Shown: positions 1-9,720 of the stretch, piece after piece
How the letters are laid out: each line of letters opens with the position of its first letter
Numbering within the stretch: position 1 is the stretch's first letter
DNA from: Polynucleobacter meluiroseus
GTDB lineage: Bacteria > Pseudomonadota > Gammaproteobacteria > Burkholderiales > Burkholderiaceae
Assembly (NCBI GenBank): GCA_945947155.1
Contig: CAMEXM010000016.1
Location: 1 to 34,796, forward strand
Length of the DNA: 34,796 nucleotides
Direction: 5' to 3'
The notes under the pieces: generated by a model
What the model saw: only the letters and a program-made list of their open reading frames with translations
The model's database searches: none
Told to the model about the DNA's origin: nothing
Program-made: the position numbers and the translations under genes

Positions 1-27
1 ATTTCATATAGAAAATGGATGTTGTAT

Positions 28-1014
28 TTATGCAATTTTCTGCGCAAGTAACTCCGCATTTGGATGGTAATAGCGCCTCAGCATTGCCAAGCTTTTATGA
101 CCAGACACTGCAGAAAGCTCAATGAGGTTTGGCAGCTTCTCCGCTATTCGAGTGATTGCCATGTGTCTTAAATCATGGAAATGAAAGTCTTCAAGCTTGG
201 CTTTAATTCTTGCTCTATCAATTGCTGCAGACAGTGTTGTAGGGTTTACTGGAAATACTTGCCCGTTGAGATTGCGGGGAAGTTGTTTCAGTATTTCAAT
301 TGCAGCCAGTGACAGCGGTACAGTTCTCGATTCCCCATTCTTAGTTAATGGAATGAATGCGGTACGTTTTTCTAGGTTGATATGCTTCCACCGCAAGCCT
401 AGTATCTCGCCACGTCTCATGGCGCTTTCTAATGCGAACATAGTTAGCGGGAGGAGCCAAGTATTGGCGTTCTTCACTCTGGGCTTTAAGGCATCAAATA
501 AGCGGTTTAATTCATCCTCGGAGAGAATGCGGCTGCGACCTTGCGGAGCAGGAGGCTTTTTAACTAAAGGGATAGGGTTAATCATGTTTATGCCCCATTC
601 CCGTCTTGCATGGTTGATGATGGAAGAGAAGTAGCTCAGCTCTCGTATCACTGTGCCAGTAGAGACAATCTTTAAGCGTTCATCTCGGTACTCCGCAACT
701 TTAATTGGGGTAATCGCAGCCATATTAAGTTTGGCTATGGGATGCCTAGCTAAAGCCCTCAGCCGAAAGGTATCTTCTTTCATGCTCCGAGTCGTTAACG
801 TAACTTCTTGAACGTAGCGTTCTATGACGGCTTTAAAGGGGGTTCTGTCAGCCAATACCAAGTTGGTATAGCTTCCCTTATCTATGTCTGATTCAATTTG
901 CCTTGCCCAGCGCTCAGCATCTTGCCGTGACTGAAAGGACTTTGCTCTGGGTTGTTCACCCTTGCGGGTGATTCGGGCTTGCCACTTGCCGTTACGGCTG
1001 CGAATTGATGCCAT
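28..1014 (-). CDS. Tyrosine recombinase / phage-type integrase
   Basis: A 328-residue site-specific recombinase that would cut and rejoin DNA at attachment sites. The C-terminal catalytic domain has the complete active-site set: R200 (in AMRRGE), K225 (LTKNGE), H280 and R283 (HDLRH), H306 (SGHKS) and nucleophile Y315 (RRYYH). Residues 1-50 look like an arm-type DNA-binding domain (basic, with GKWQAR) and about 60-155 like the core-binding SAM-like domain. A GAGG Shine-Dalgarno lies just upstream of the ATG. The gene appears intact. It lies downstream of pntB on the same strand, and its 3' end points out of the window. It is visibly more AT-rich than the neighbouring core genes, as expected for acquired DNA. 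Recombinase identity is firm. Which element it moves, and whether it is active, cannot be seen here. Confidence 0.93.
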   Translation of the reverse strand: MASIRSRNGKWQARITRKGEQPRAKSFQSRQDAERWARQIESDIDKGSYTNLVLADRTPFKAVIERYVQEVTLTTRSMKEDTFRLRALARHPIAKLNMAAITPIKVAEYRDERLKIVSTGTVIRELSYFSSIINHARREWGINMINPIPLVKKPPAPQGRSRILSEDELNRLFDALKPRVKNANTWLLPLTMFALESAMRRGEILGLRWKHINLEKRTAFIPLTKNGESRTVPLSLAAIEILKQLPRNLNGQVFPVNPTTLSAAIDRARIKAKLEDFHFHDLRHMAITRIAEKLPNLIELSAVSGHKSLAMLRRYYHPNAELLAQKIA

Positions 1015-1027
1015 TTTTCTGCCTCAG

Positions 1028-1045
1028 TTGGACAGAAATTGGACA
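1028..1045. repeat. Tandem direct repeat TTGGACA, 11-bp period, upstream of the integrase
   Basis: TTGGACA occurs at 1028-1034 and again at 1039-1045, separated by GAAA. The centre-to-centre spacing is 11 bp, about one helical turn, so two protein subunits could bind the same face. It starts 13 bases upstream of the integrase start codon. An arm-type integrase binding site or an autoregulatory operator is an inference from position and spacing. Confidence 0.5.
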
Positions 1046-1064
1046 AGCCCTAATCTATTCCCTT

Positions 1065-1086
1065 AAAAGCCTTATTAAATAGGGCT
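1065..1086 (-). terminator. Weak candidate terminator downstream of pntB
   Basis: Read on the minus strand just after the pntB stop, AGCC at 1086-1083 can pair with GGCT at 1071-1068. A C-A mismatch follows, then a TAT/ATA inner stem, and the hairpin ends in TTTT. The stem is short and the U-run is only four bases, so this is a weak intrinsic terminator at best. The overlapping 7-bp inverted repeat (AGCCCTA at 1046-1052, TAGGGCT at 1080-1086) could form an alternative, larger hairpin with a 27-base loop. Confidence 0.3.
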
Positions 1087-1094
1087 CCTACGTC

Positions 1095-2462
1095 TTACTC
1101 AACTGCTTTGACCATGTCTTCAATGACCTTCTTCGCATCACCGAAGACCATCATGGTTTTATCCATGTAAAAGAGCTCGTTATCGAGGCCTGCGTAACCC
1201 GCAGCCATCGAGCGCTTATTGACAATAATGGTCTTTGCTTTATAGGCTTCTAAAATGGGCATGCCGAAAATTGCGCTACCCGGCGTACGTGCTGCTGGGT
1301 TAACGACGTCGTTGGCGCCCAGAACCAGAACCACATCAGCTTGACCAAAGTCGCTGTTGATGTCTTCCATTTCAAATACTTGGTCGTATGGCACTTCGGC
1401 TTCCGCCAGCAAGACGTTCATGTGACCTGGCATCCGTCCGGCAACCGGGTGAATTGCATACTTCACCGTTACGCCGTGGTGAGTTAACTTCTCGGTTAAC
1501 TCTTTCAGTGCATGCTGCGCGCGCGCAACTGCCAAACCGTAGCCTGGAACAATGATGACAGTATCGGCATTGGTCATTAAAAATGCCGCATCTTCAGCTG
1601 AACCCGATTTATAGTTCTTTGGAGTGCCATCATCGTCGCCACCAGCAGCTGCCTCAGCGCCAAAGCCGCCGAGCAAAACTGCAATGATTGAGCGGTTCAT
1701 CGCCTTACACATGATGTAAGACAAAATCGCACCCGAAGAGCCAACGCAGGCGCCAGCAATAATCAATACCGGGTTATTCAAAGTAAAGCCAATACCCGCC
1801 GCTGCCCAGCCGGAATAGCTGTTAAGCATCGATACCACTACTGGCATATCTGCACCACCAATTGGGATGATGAGGGTGACGCCCAGTACCAATGCAACTG
1901 CGCACATCGCGAGGAAGGCAGCATGGCTGTCAGTCAAGAAATAAACGACGCCGCCGGCAACCATCAATACGGCAAGAACCAAGTTCAGCATGTGCTGGCC
2001 AGAGAAAGTCACTGGCTTGCCGCTGACTTTGCCCGACAGCTTACCAAAGGCAATTATCGATGCAGTAAAGGTAATTGCGCCAATGAAGGCGCCAATAAAG
2101 AGTTCGATCTTCTGCGCGCCTGAGTGGTCTTGCGCTGGGTTGATTACCGCTGCAATCGCGATCAGTACCGCCGATAGACCAACGAAGGAGTGCATTAAGG
2201 CAACCAGCTCTGGCATCTTGGTCATTTGCACACGTTTAGCCGCAATTGAACCGATGATCGCGCCAGCAACAATGGCAACGCCAATTAGCCAATAAACAGG
2301 CTTAAATGTGGGGATCAAGAATGTAGTGATAACAGCCAGCAGCATGCCGACCATTCCATATACGTTGCCTTGACGGGAGGTGGTCGGTGACGATAAGCCC
2401 CGCAGCGCGAGGATAAACAGTACCGAAGAGATGAGATAGGAAATCGCTGTGATATTAGACAT
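1095..2462 (-). CDS. pntB: NAD(P) transhydrogenase subunit beta
   Basis: Membrane and NADP(H)-binding subunit of the proton-translocating transhydrogenase, which uses the proton gradient to move hydride from NADH to NADP+ and so supplies NADPH. At 455 residues it is close to the usual length of about 460. About the first 265 residues are hydrophobic with many membrane spans. The C-terminal third (from about 290) is the soluble domain III, with a VPGYGLAVA nucleotide-binding loop, the HPVAGRMPGHMNVLL segment and the GANDVVNPAA motif. It is the last gene of pntAA-pntAB-pntB, 12 bases after pntAB, and is followed by the integrase. The Shine-Dalgarno is weak, so translation may depend on coupling to pntAB. 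Confidence 0.97.
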   Translation of the reverse strand: MSNITAISYLISSVLFILALRGLSSPTTSRQGNVYGMVGMLLAVITTFLIPTFKPVYWLIGVAIVAGAIIGSIAAKRVQMTKMPELVALMHSFVGLSAVLIAIAAVINPAQDHSGAQKIELFIGAFIGAITFTASIIAFGKLSGKVSGKPVTFSGQHMLNLVLAVLMVAGGVVYFLTDSHAAFLAMCAVALVLGVTLIIPIGGADMPVVVSMLNSYSGWAAAGIGFTLNNPVLIIAGACVGSSGAILSYIMCKAMNRSIIAVLLGGFGAEAAAGGDDDGTPKNYKSGSAEDAAFLMTNADTVIIVPGYGLAVARAQHALKELTEKLTHHGVTVKYAIHPVAGRMPGHMNVLLAEAEVPYDQVFEMEDINSDFGQADVVLVLGANDVVNPAARTPGSAIFGMPILEAYKAKTIIVNKRSMAAGYAGLDNELFYMDKTMMVFGDAKKVIEDMVKAVE

Positions 2463-2474
2463 GGTGTGGTTCTC

Positions 2475-2813
2475 TTACTGTGTGCCAGCGGCTTCGTTTT
2501 TAGGAGCCTTCTTTTTAAACATTTCAAGCATGCGGCGGGTGACCATAAAGCCACCAAAAATGTTTATCGAGGCGAGGAAGACAGCAAGCGCACCAATCAT
2601 GCTGGTGAGGGTAATTTCATCGCCGTTGATGACTTCGGTTTGCAACAAAGCGCCGACGATGATGATTCCAGAAATCGCATTGGTCACCGCCATCAGGGGC
2701 GTATGCAATGCGGGAGTGACGTTCCAAACGACGTGGTAGCCAACAAAAATGGCCAGCACAAACACCGTAATGTTTTGGACCGTAAGAATACTTTGAATTG
2801 CAGCTGCATCCAT
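2475..2813 (-). CDS. pntAB: NAD(P) transhydrogenase subunit alpha, membrane part
   Basis: Small membrane component (domain II, alpha part) of the proton-translocating transhydrogenase. In organisms such as E. coli it is fused to the soluble alpha domain; here it is a separate gene, as in Rhodospirillum and many betaproteobacteria. About 112 residues contain three to four hydrophobic segments (for example [14 protein letters not shown] and [11 protein letters not shown]). Two in-frame ATGs exist. The one at 2819 abuts the Shine-Dalgarno sequence GAAGGA (2825-2820) with no spacer. The one at 2813 has a proper 6-base spacer, so I chose 2813 (protein begins MDAAAIQS). The gene sits between pntAA and pntB with gaps of about 17 and 12 bases. 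Confidence 0.93.
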   Translation of the reverse strand: MDAAAIQSILTVQNITVFVLAIFVGYHVVWNVTPALHTPLMAVTNAISGIIIVGALLQTEVINGDEITLTSMIGALAVFLASINIFGGFMVTRRMLEMFKKKAPKNEAAGTQ

Positions 2814-2825
2814 GATCATTCCTTC
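2814..2825 (-). promoter_or_regulatory. Shine-Dalgarno deciding the pntAB start
   Basis: GAAGGA (2825-2820, minus strand) is followed immediately by one ATG and, after ATGATC, by a second in-frame ATG at 2813-2811. The 6-base spacer to the second ATG is near optimal. A zero spacer to the first is not usable in the normal way. Confidence 0.6.
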
Positions 2826-2830
2826 AATAA

Positions 2831-3967
2831 TTAATTTTTACGGACAGCTTGGCCATCACGACACATGAGGCAGGCTGCAACAATGTCATCATCTGCAGCA
2901 GCAGGAATAGCGAGCTGCGCTTCTTTATTGATGATAAGCTTCATAAAGTCCAGCACGTTGCGCGCATAGAGTGCCGATGCATCTGCTGCCACCATGCTGG
3001 GTAAGTTCGTATGACCAACAATCTTCACGCCATTCGCATCGACGATTTGGTCTGCGCGAGTGAGCGGGCAATTACCAGAACCGTTTTCACCACGGCCAGC
3101 GGCTAAATCGATGACAACCGAACCGGGTTTCATCTTGGCTACGGTGTCGCTGTGCAATAAGACGGGAGGCTTTCGCCCGGGAATTAAAGCAGTAGCAATC
3201 ACAATATCCGCTTGCTGAGCACGCTCTGCAACCAAAGCCGCTTGGCGTTTCATCCAAGACTCTGGCATCGGACGCGCATAGCCACCAACACCCTTCGCAA
3301 TCTCGCGCTCTTCATCGGTCTCGTAAGGCACATCAACAAACTTAGCGCCAAGCGATTCGATTTGTTCTTTTGCAGCAGGGCGCACATCAGACGCTTCAAT
3401 TACGGCGCCTAAGCGCTTTGCAGTCGCAATGGCTTGCAAACCGGCAACACCAGCACCCAAAATGAGTATGCGTGCTGCTTTAACAGTACCTGCAGCCGTC
3501 ATTAACATTGGCATAAAGCGCTGGTACTCGTTGGCGGCGATCATCACGGCTTTGTAGCCGGCAATGTTGGCTTGAGAAGACAATACGTCCATGCTTTGGG
3601 CGCGGGTAGTGCGCGGCGCCGCTTCAAGCGCAAAGGCGGTAATGCCTTGGCTGGCCATGGCTGCAATCGCCTCGTTATCAAATGGATCCAGCATGCCAAT
3701 CAGCACGGTACCGGATTTGATTTGCTTGAGTTCAGCCGCTTGAGGCGCGCGAACTTTAAGAACAATCTCAGCCGTAAAGGCGTCTGCAGCGCTACCGATA
3801 GTGGCGCCAACAGCTTCATACGCCGAGTCAGGGACACTGGCACTGTTACCGGCACCCGATTGAATAATGAATTGATGACCTTGGCTGATCAGCTTTTTGA
3901 CCGTCTCCGGTGTTGCTGCAACCCGAGTTTCCCCCGGTCTAGTTTCTAGTGGCACTCCAATGCGCAT
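2831..3967 (-). CDS. pntAA: NAD(P) transhydrogenase subunit alpha, soluble NAD(H)-binding part
   Basis: Cytoplasmic NAD(H)-binding domain I of the proton-translocating transhydrogenase, related to alanine dehydrogenase. At 378 residues it matches stand-alone PntAA proteins. Visible motifs include the N-terminal [17 protein letters not shown], the [17 protein letters not shown] segment, the Rossmann turn [18 protein letters not shown] near residues 171-188, and GGYARPMP in the mobile loop. The start is supported by GGAG about 7 bases upstream of the ATG. It is the first gene of a three-gene operon and is transcribed away from mnmA across a 170-bp intergenic region. Its C-terminus ends without membrane segments, confirming that the alpha chain is split between this gene and pntAB. 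Confidence 0.97.
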   Translation of the reverse strand: MRIGVPLETRPGETRVAATPETVKKLISQGHQFIIQSGAGNSASVPDSAYEAVGATIGSAADAFTAEIVLKVRAPQAAELKQIKSGTVLIGMLDPFDNEAIAAMASQGITAFALEAAPRTTRAQSMDVLSSQANIAGYKAVMIAANEYQRFMPMLMTAAGTVKAARILILGAGVAGLQAIATAKRLGAVIEASDVRPAAKEQIESLGAKFVDVPYETDEEREIAKGVGGYARPMPESWMKRQAALVAERAQQADIVIATALIPGRKPPVLLHSDTVAKMKPGSVVIDLAAGRGENGSGNCPLTRADQIVDANGVKIVGHTNLPSMVAADASALYARNVLDFMKLIINKEAQLAIPAAADDDIVAACLMCRDGQAVRKN

Positions 3968-4027
3968 GGCACGTCTCCGAAAGCAAATAATTTAGAAAAG
4001 CGGTATTAGTTAAAGTAGATTGGCCTT

Positions 4028-4037
4028 GTGAGCTCAC
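4028..4037. repeat. 10-bp perfect palindrome between pntAA and mnmA
   Basis: GTGAGCTCAC is self-complementary and lies 61 bp upstream of pntAA and about 100 bp upstream of mnmA, in the only roomy divergent intergenic region of the window. It could be an operator half-site pair. The flanking bases do not extend the symmetry. A chance palindrome is possible. Confidence 0.3.
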
Positions 4038-4066
4038 TTACCCATTGCGTTCATAATTTCTTTTTA

Positions 4067-4098
4067 TTGGTGTGTGTCCAACAGAAGACTTTTACAAT
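4067..4098 (+). promoter_or_regulatory. Possible mnmA promoter
   Basis: A good -10 match, TACAAT (4093-4098), is preceded by TTGGTG (4067-4072) at a long 20-bp spacing. If used, it would give an untranslated leader of about 30 bases before the mnmA ATG. The long spacer makes this uncertain. The rest of the 3968-4137 intergenic region shows no further feature I can support apart from the palindrome at 4028. Confidence 0.3.
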
Positions 4099-4137
4099 GG
4101 GGAACCGGTAACTTAAGTGTAATTCTCTCATTTTTCG

Positions 4138-5253
4138 ATGCTCGACCTTCAATCTTCCGCAATTCCGCTTTCTCAGCCCTCAAAAATCGTGGTGGGGATG
4201 TCTGGGGGCGTGGATTCGTCCGTAACGGCCTGGCTTTTAAAGCAGCAAGGCTTTGAAGTTATTGGACTTTTTATGAAAAACTGGGAGGACGATGACAACA
4301 GCGAGTATTGCTCGAGCCGCCAAGATTGGCTTGATGTGGTCTCGGTCGCGGACCTGATTGGGATTGATGTAGAGGCGGTGAACTTTGCTGCAGAGTACCG
4401 GGAGCGGGTTTTTGCTGAATTCTTACGCGAATACAGCGCCGGCCGCACCCCCAATCCCGATGTCTTATGCAATGCCGAAATCAAATTTAAAGCCTTTTTA
4501 GACCATGCGCTGGCTTTGGGTGCAGACGCCATCGCCACCGGACACTACGCCCGAGCAAGGCACGCTGTAGAGGGCGTTCAGCTTCTAAAGGGACTCGATG
4601 CCAGCAAGGATCAAAGTTATTTTTTGCACCGCCTGACCCAGCAGCAGCTGGCAAAGGTGATGTTTCCGCTGGGCGAAATGGCCAAGACCGAGGTACGCAA
4701 ATTGGCTGACCAAATTGGTTTACCAAACGCACGTAAAAAAGATTCGACCGGCATTTGTTTTATTGGCGAGCGGCCGTTTCGGGAATTTTTGAATCGCTAC
4801 CTACCGACTGCCCCAGGCCCGATTAAAACCCCGGATGGCAAGACCGTTGGCGAGCACATGGGCTTGGCATTTTTTACCCTCGGTCAACGCAAAGGCATTG
4901 GGATTGGCGGCAGCCAGGATGGTAATGGCGATGCGTGGTATGTCGCCCGCAAAGACATGGCGAGCAATACCCTGTATATCGCCCAGGGCCACGCGCATCC
5001 GTGGCTCTGCAGTCTGCATTTAAACGCAATGGACGCCAGTTGGATTAGTGGCGCAATGCCATTGGCAGGTACCTATGGGGCCAAAACACGCTACCGCCAA
5101 CTAGACGCCAATTGCGCCCTGCAAACTGCGCCTGCTGGATTCGCTCTGCAATTTGAGGAATCGCAGTGGGCGATTACTCCCGGCCAATCTGCTGTGGTGT
5201 ATGACGGCGATATCTGCTTGGGCGGCGGGATTATTTCCGCGAACCCAGCATAA
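4138..5253 (+). CDS. mnmA: tRNA-specific 2-thiouridylase
   Basis: Adds sulfur at C2 of the wobble uridine (U34) in tRNAs for Lys, Glu and Gln, using ATP and persulfide sulfur relayed by the Tus proteins. The 371 residues compare with 368 in E. coli. Seen in the sequence: the PP-loop SGGVDSS at 22-28; the catalytic cysteine C111 in NPDVLCN; the second active-site cysteine C207 in [10 protein letters not shown]; and the C-terminal [18 protein letters not shown] segment. The ATG chosen leaves a 19-residue lead before the GMSGGVDSS motif, slightly longer than in E. coli. No strong Shine-Dalgarno is present. It is a single-gene unit that meets gst tail-to-tail with a 20-bp gap. Confidence 0.97.
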   Translation: MLDLQSSAIPLSQPSKIVVGMSGGVDSSVTAWLLKQQGFEVIGLFMKNWEDDDNSEYCSSRQDWLDVVSVADLIGIDVEAVNFAAEYRERVFAEFLREYSAGRTPNPDVLCNAEIKFKAFLDHALALGADAIATGHYARARHAVEGVQLLKGLDASKDQSYFLHRLTQQQLAKVMFPLGEMAKTEVRKLADQIGLPNARKKDSTGICFIGERPFREFLNRYLPTAPGPIKTPDGKTVGEHMGLAFFTLGQRKGIGIGGSQDGNGDAWYVARKDMASNTLYIAQGHAHPWLCSLHLNAMDASWISGAMPLAGTYGAKTRYRQLDANCALQTAPAGFALQFEESQWAITPGQSAVVYDGDICLGGGIISANPA

Positions 5254-5273
5254 GTGCCCCGAGCCTCTTAGCT

Positions 5274-5888
5274 CTAAGCTGCAGGCGGGACTGTGTCTCT
5301 AAAAGACTGCCGCTGCATGAGTCCTTGATAGAGGGCCTCTAAGTTCGGGTAGGGCGTGCGCCAATTCAGTGATGGAAAGCGAAAATCCAGGTAACCCAAG
5401 GCGCAACCGACTGCAATATCGGCTAGACCAAATTGGTTGCGGTGGCAGTAATTCGATTCACCCAGGCTATTAGACATACTCTTCAGGGCCGCATCGATTT
5501 TGCTCATTTGGCGCTCAATCCAGGCTGGGCTTTGCTGCTCTGCTGGTCGCCAGGTCGCCTCGAGCCTTGCCAAAATGCCCGCATCCAAGATGCCATCCGC
5601 CAAGGCTTCCCAGGTTTTAACCGCCGCACGCTCACGGCCATCGGCCGGAATTAATTTACCCACGGGGCTTAAGGTGTCGACGTATTCCACGATGACCCGT
5701 GAATCAAAGATGGCGCTGCCATCGTCCATCACCAGGCAGGGAACCTTACCGAGGGGATTGGTTTGCCCAATGGTCGTTTCGGGGGCCCAGACGTTTTCAA
5801 GGACGAAATCGGCCTCGATCTTCTTTTCGGTAAGGACAATCCGTACTTTACGGGCGTAAGGGCTGGTAAGAGATCCAATCATTTTCAT
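5274..5888 (-). CDS. YibF-like glutathione S-transferase
   Basis: A 204-residue cytoplasmic glutathione S-transferase family protein. The N-terminal thioredoxin-like domain (about 1-78) has SPYARKVR at 9-16, the cis-proline loop GKVP ending at P50, and the DS pair at 62-63 that holds the glutathione gamma-glutamyl group. The alpha-helical C-terminal domain includes EALADGILDAG, very like E. coli YibF, and a final domain with GLADIAVGCALGYLDFR. Family membership is clear, but the substrate is unknown. It is monocistronic and divergent from purB. A promoter-like TTGGGT-17-TATACT ends 8 bases before the ATG and no Shine-Dalgarno is visible. A second ATG two codons downstream is an alternative start. 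Confidence 0.92.
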   Translation of the reverse strand: MKMIGSLTSPYARKVRIVLTEKKIEADFVLENVWAPETTIGQTNPLGKVPCLVMDDGSAIFDSRVIVEYVDTLSPVGKLIPADGRERAAVKTWEALADGILDAGILARLEATWRPAEQQSPAWIERQMSKIDAALKSMSNSLGESNYCHRNQFGLADIAVGCALGYLDFRFPSLNWRTPYPNLEALYQGLMQRQSFRDTVPPAA

Positions 5889-5896
5889 AGCGATGG

Positions 5897-5925
5897 AGTA
5901 TAGCTCTACAGCGGGGAGAACCCAA
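5897..5925 (-). promoter_or_regulatory. Candidate promoter of the gst gene, nearly leaderless
   Basis: On the minus strand, TTGGGT (5925-5920) is followed after exactly 17 bases by TATACT (5902-5897). The ATG at 5888 begins 8 bases after the -10, so transcription would start at about 5890, leaving a leader of around two bases. The spacer length is ideal and the first three -35 bases match consensus. Confidence 0.45.
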
Positions 5926-5936
5926 TAACGCTTTAA

Positions 5937-8742
<2,806 letters not shown>

Positions 8743-8746
<4 letters not shown>

Positions 8747-9717
8747 ACCGTAGCGCCGTAGTTGGGATCGTCTTTGCGTGTCGGATCGTCTGGCTTTTTA
8801 TCGTTTTTAATTAAGTCTTCACGCTTAATGCCAAGCCACATCGCAATCGCAGCAGCCACGAATACCGACGAGTAGATACCAAACAAAATACCGATGGTGA
8901 GGGCTAGCGCGAAGTAAAAGAGGGTAGGTCCACCAAACAACAGCATCGCCAACACCATCATCTGGGTACTGCCGTGAGTAATGACGGTACGGCTAATGGT
9001 GCTGGTAATGGCGTTATCAATTACCTCGGTGGTATTCATTTTTCGGTACTTACGGAAGTTCTCGCGCACCCGGTCAAAAATAACCACCGACTCATTGACG
9101 GAGTAGCCCAGAACAGCCAAGACCGCAGCCAAGACCGAGAGCGAGAATTCCCATTGGAAGAAAGCAAAAAAGCCCAAGATAATAATCACATCATGCAAGT
9201 TGGCGATGATGCCGGCAACCGCAAACTTCCACTCAAAACGGAATGAGAGGTAAATCATGATGCCAATCACCACGAAGGTGAGGGCCTTTAAACCATCAAT
9301 TGCTAATTCTTTGCCTACCTGGGGTCCGACAAATTCAACGCGTTGCAACTTGGCCTCTGTGCCGTCTTCTAGTAGGGCTTTCATGACTACTAAGCTTTGA
9401 TCTGCTGAAGAGATGTTTTTTCCTTCCGCATCCTTTTGCAATGGCAGGCGGATCATGACATCGCGGGAGCTGCCGAAGTTCTGGATTTGGGTATCGGTGT
9501 AGCCGAGCTTCTCTACTTTCTTGCGAATCGAATCCAGTGGTGCTGTTTGCTGGTAACTCACTTCCATGACCGTACCACCGGTAAACTCAATGGAGAGGTG
9601 TAAGCCGTTTTGCCAAAGAAAAAATACCGCAGCAAGGAAAGTAATCAGTGAGAATGCATTGAGGATCAATGCATGGCGCATGAATGGAATGTCTTTTTTG
9701 ATGCGGAAAAATTCCAT
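8743..9717 (-). CDS. secF: Protein translocase subunit SecF
   Basis: Inner-membrane partner of SecD. Together they use the proton-motive force to help preproteins emerge from SecYEG on the periplasmic side. At 324 residues it matches E. coli (323). Seen: the N-terminal membrane segment ALILNAFSLITFLAAVFFL, the FTGGTVMEV motif at the start of the periplasmic domain, and the C-terminal block of membrane helices with the VLAVLGYSVNESVVIFDRVREN signature region. GGAG about 9 bases upstream of the ATG lies within the end of secD, three bases away. It is the last gene of queA-tgt-yajC-secD-secF. Its stop codon overlaps that of convergent waaA, so no intrinsic terminator fits between them. Confidence 0.98.
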
Positions 9718-9720
9718 GGC

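Noticed and set aside
197..634. Open frame of 145 codons opposite the integrase
   Set aside because: Antisense to catalytic-domain codons of an intact recombinase; no independent coding evidence.
4074..4256. Short frame overlapping the mnmA start
   Set aside because: It overlaps the conserved PP-loop region in another frame and has no ribosome binding site.
5254..5273. Terminator hairpin between mnmA and gst (GAGC/GCTC)
   Set aside because: Four-base stem with no U-run on either strand; too weak to annotate.
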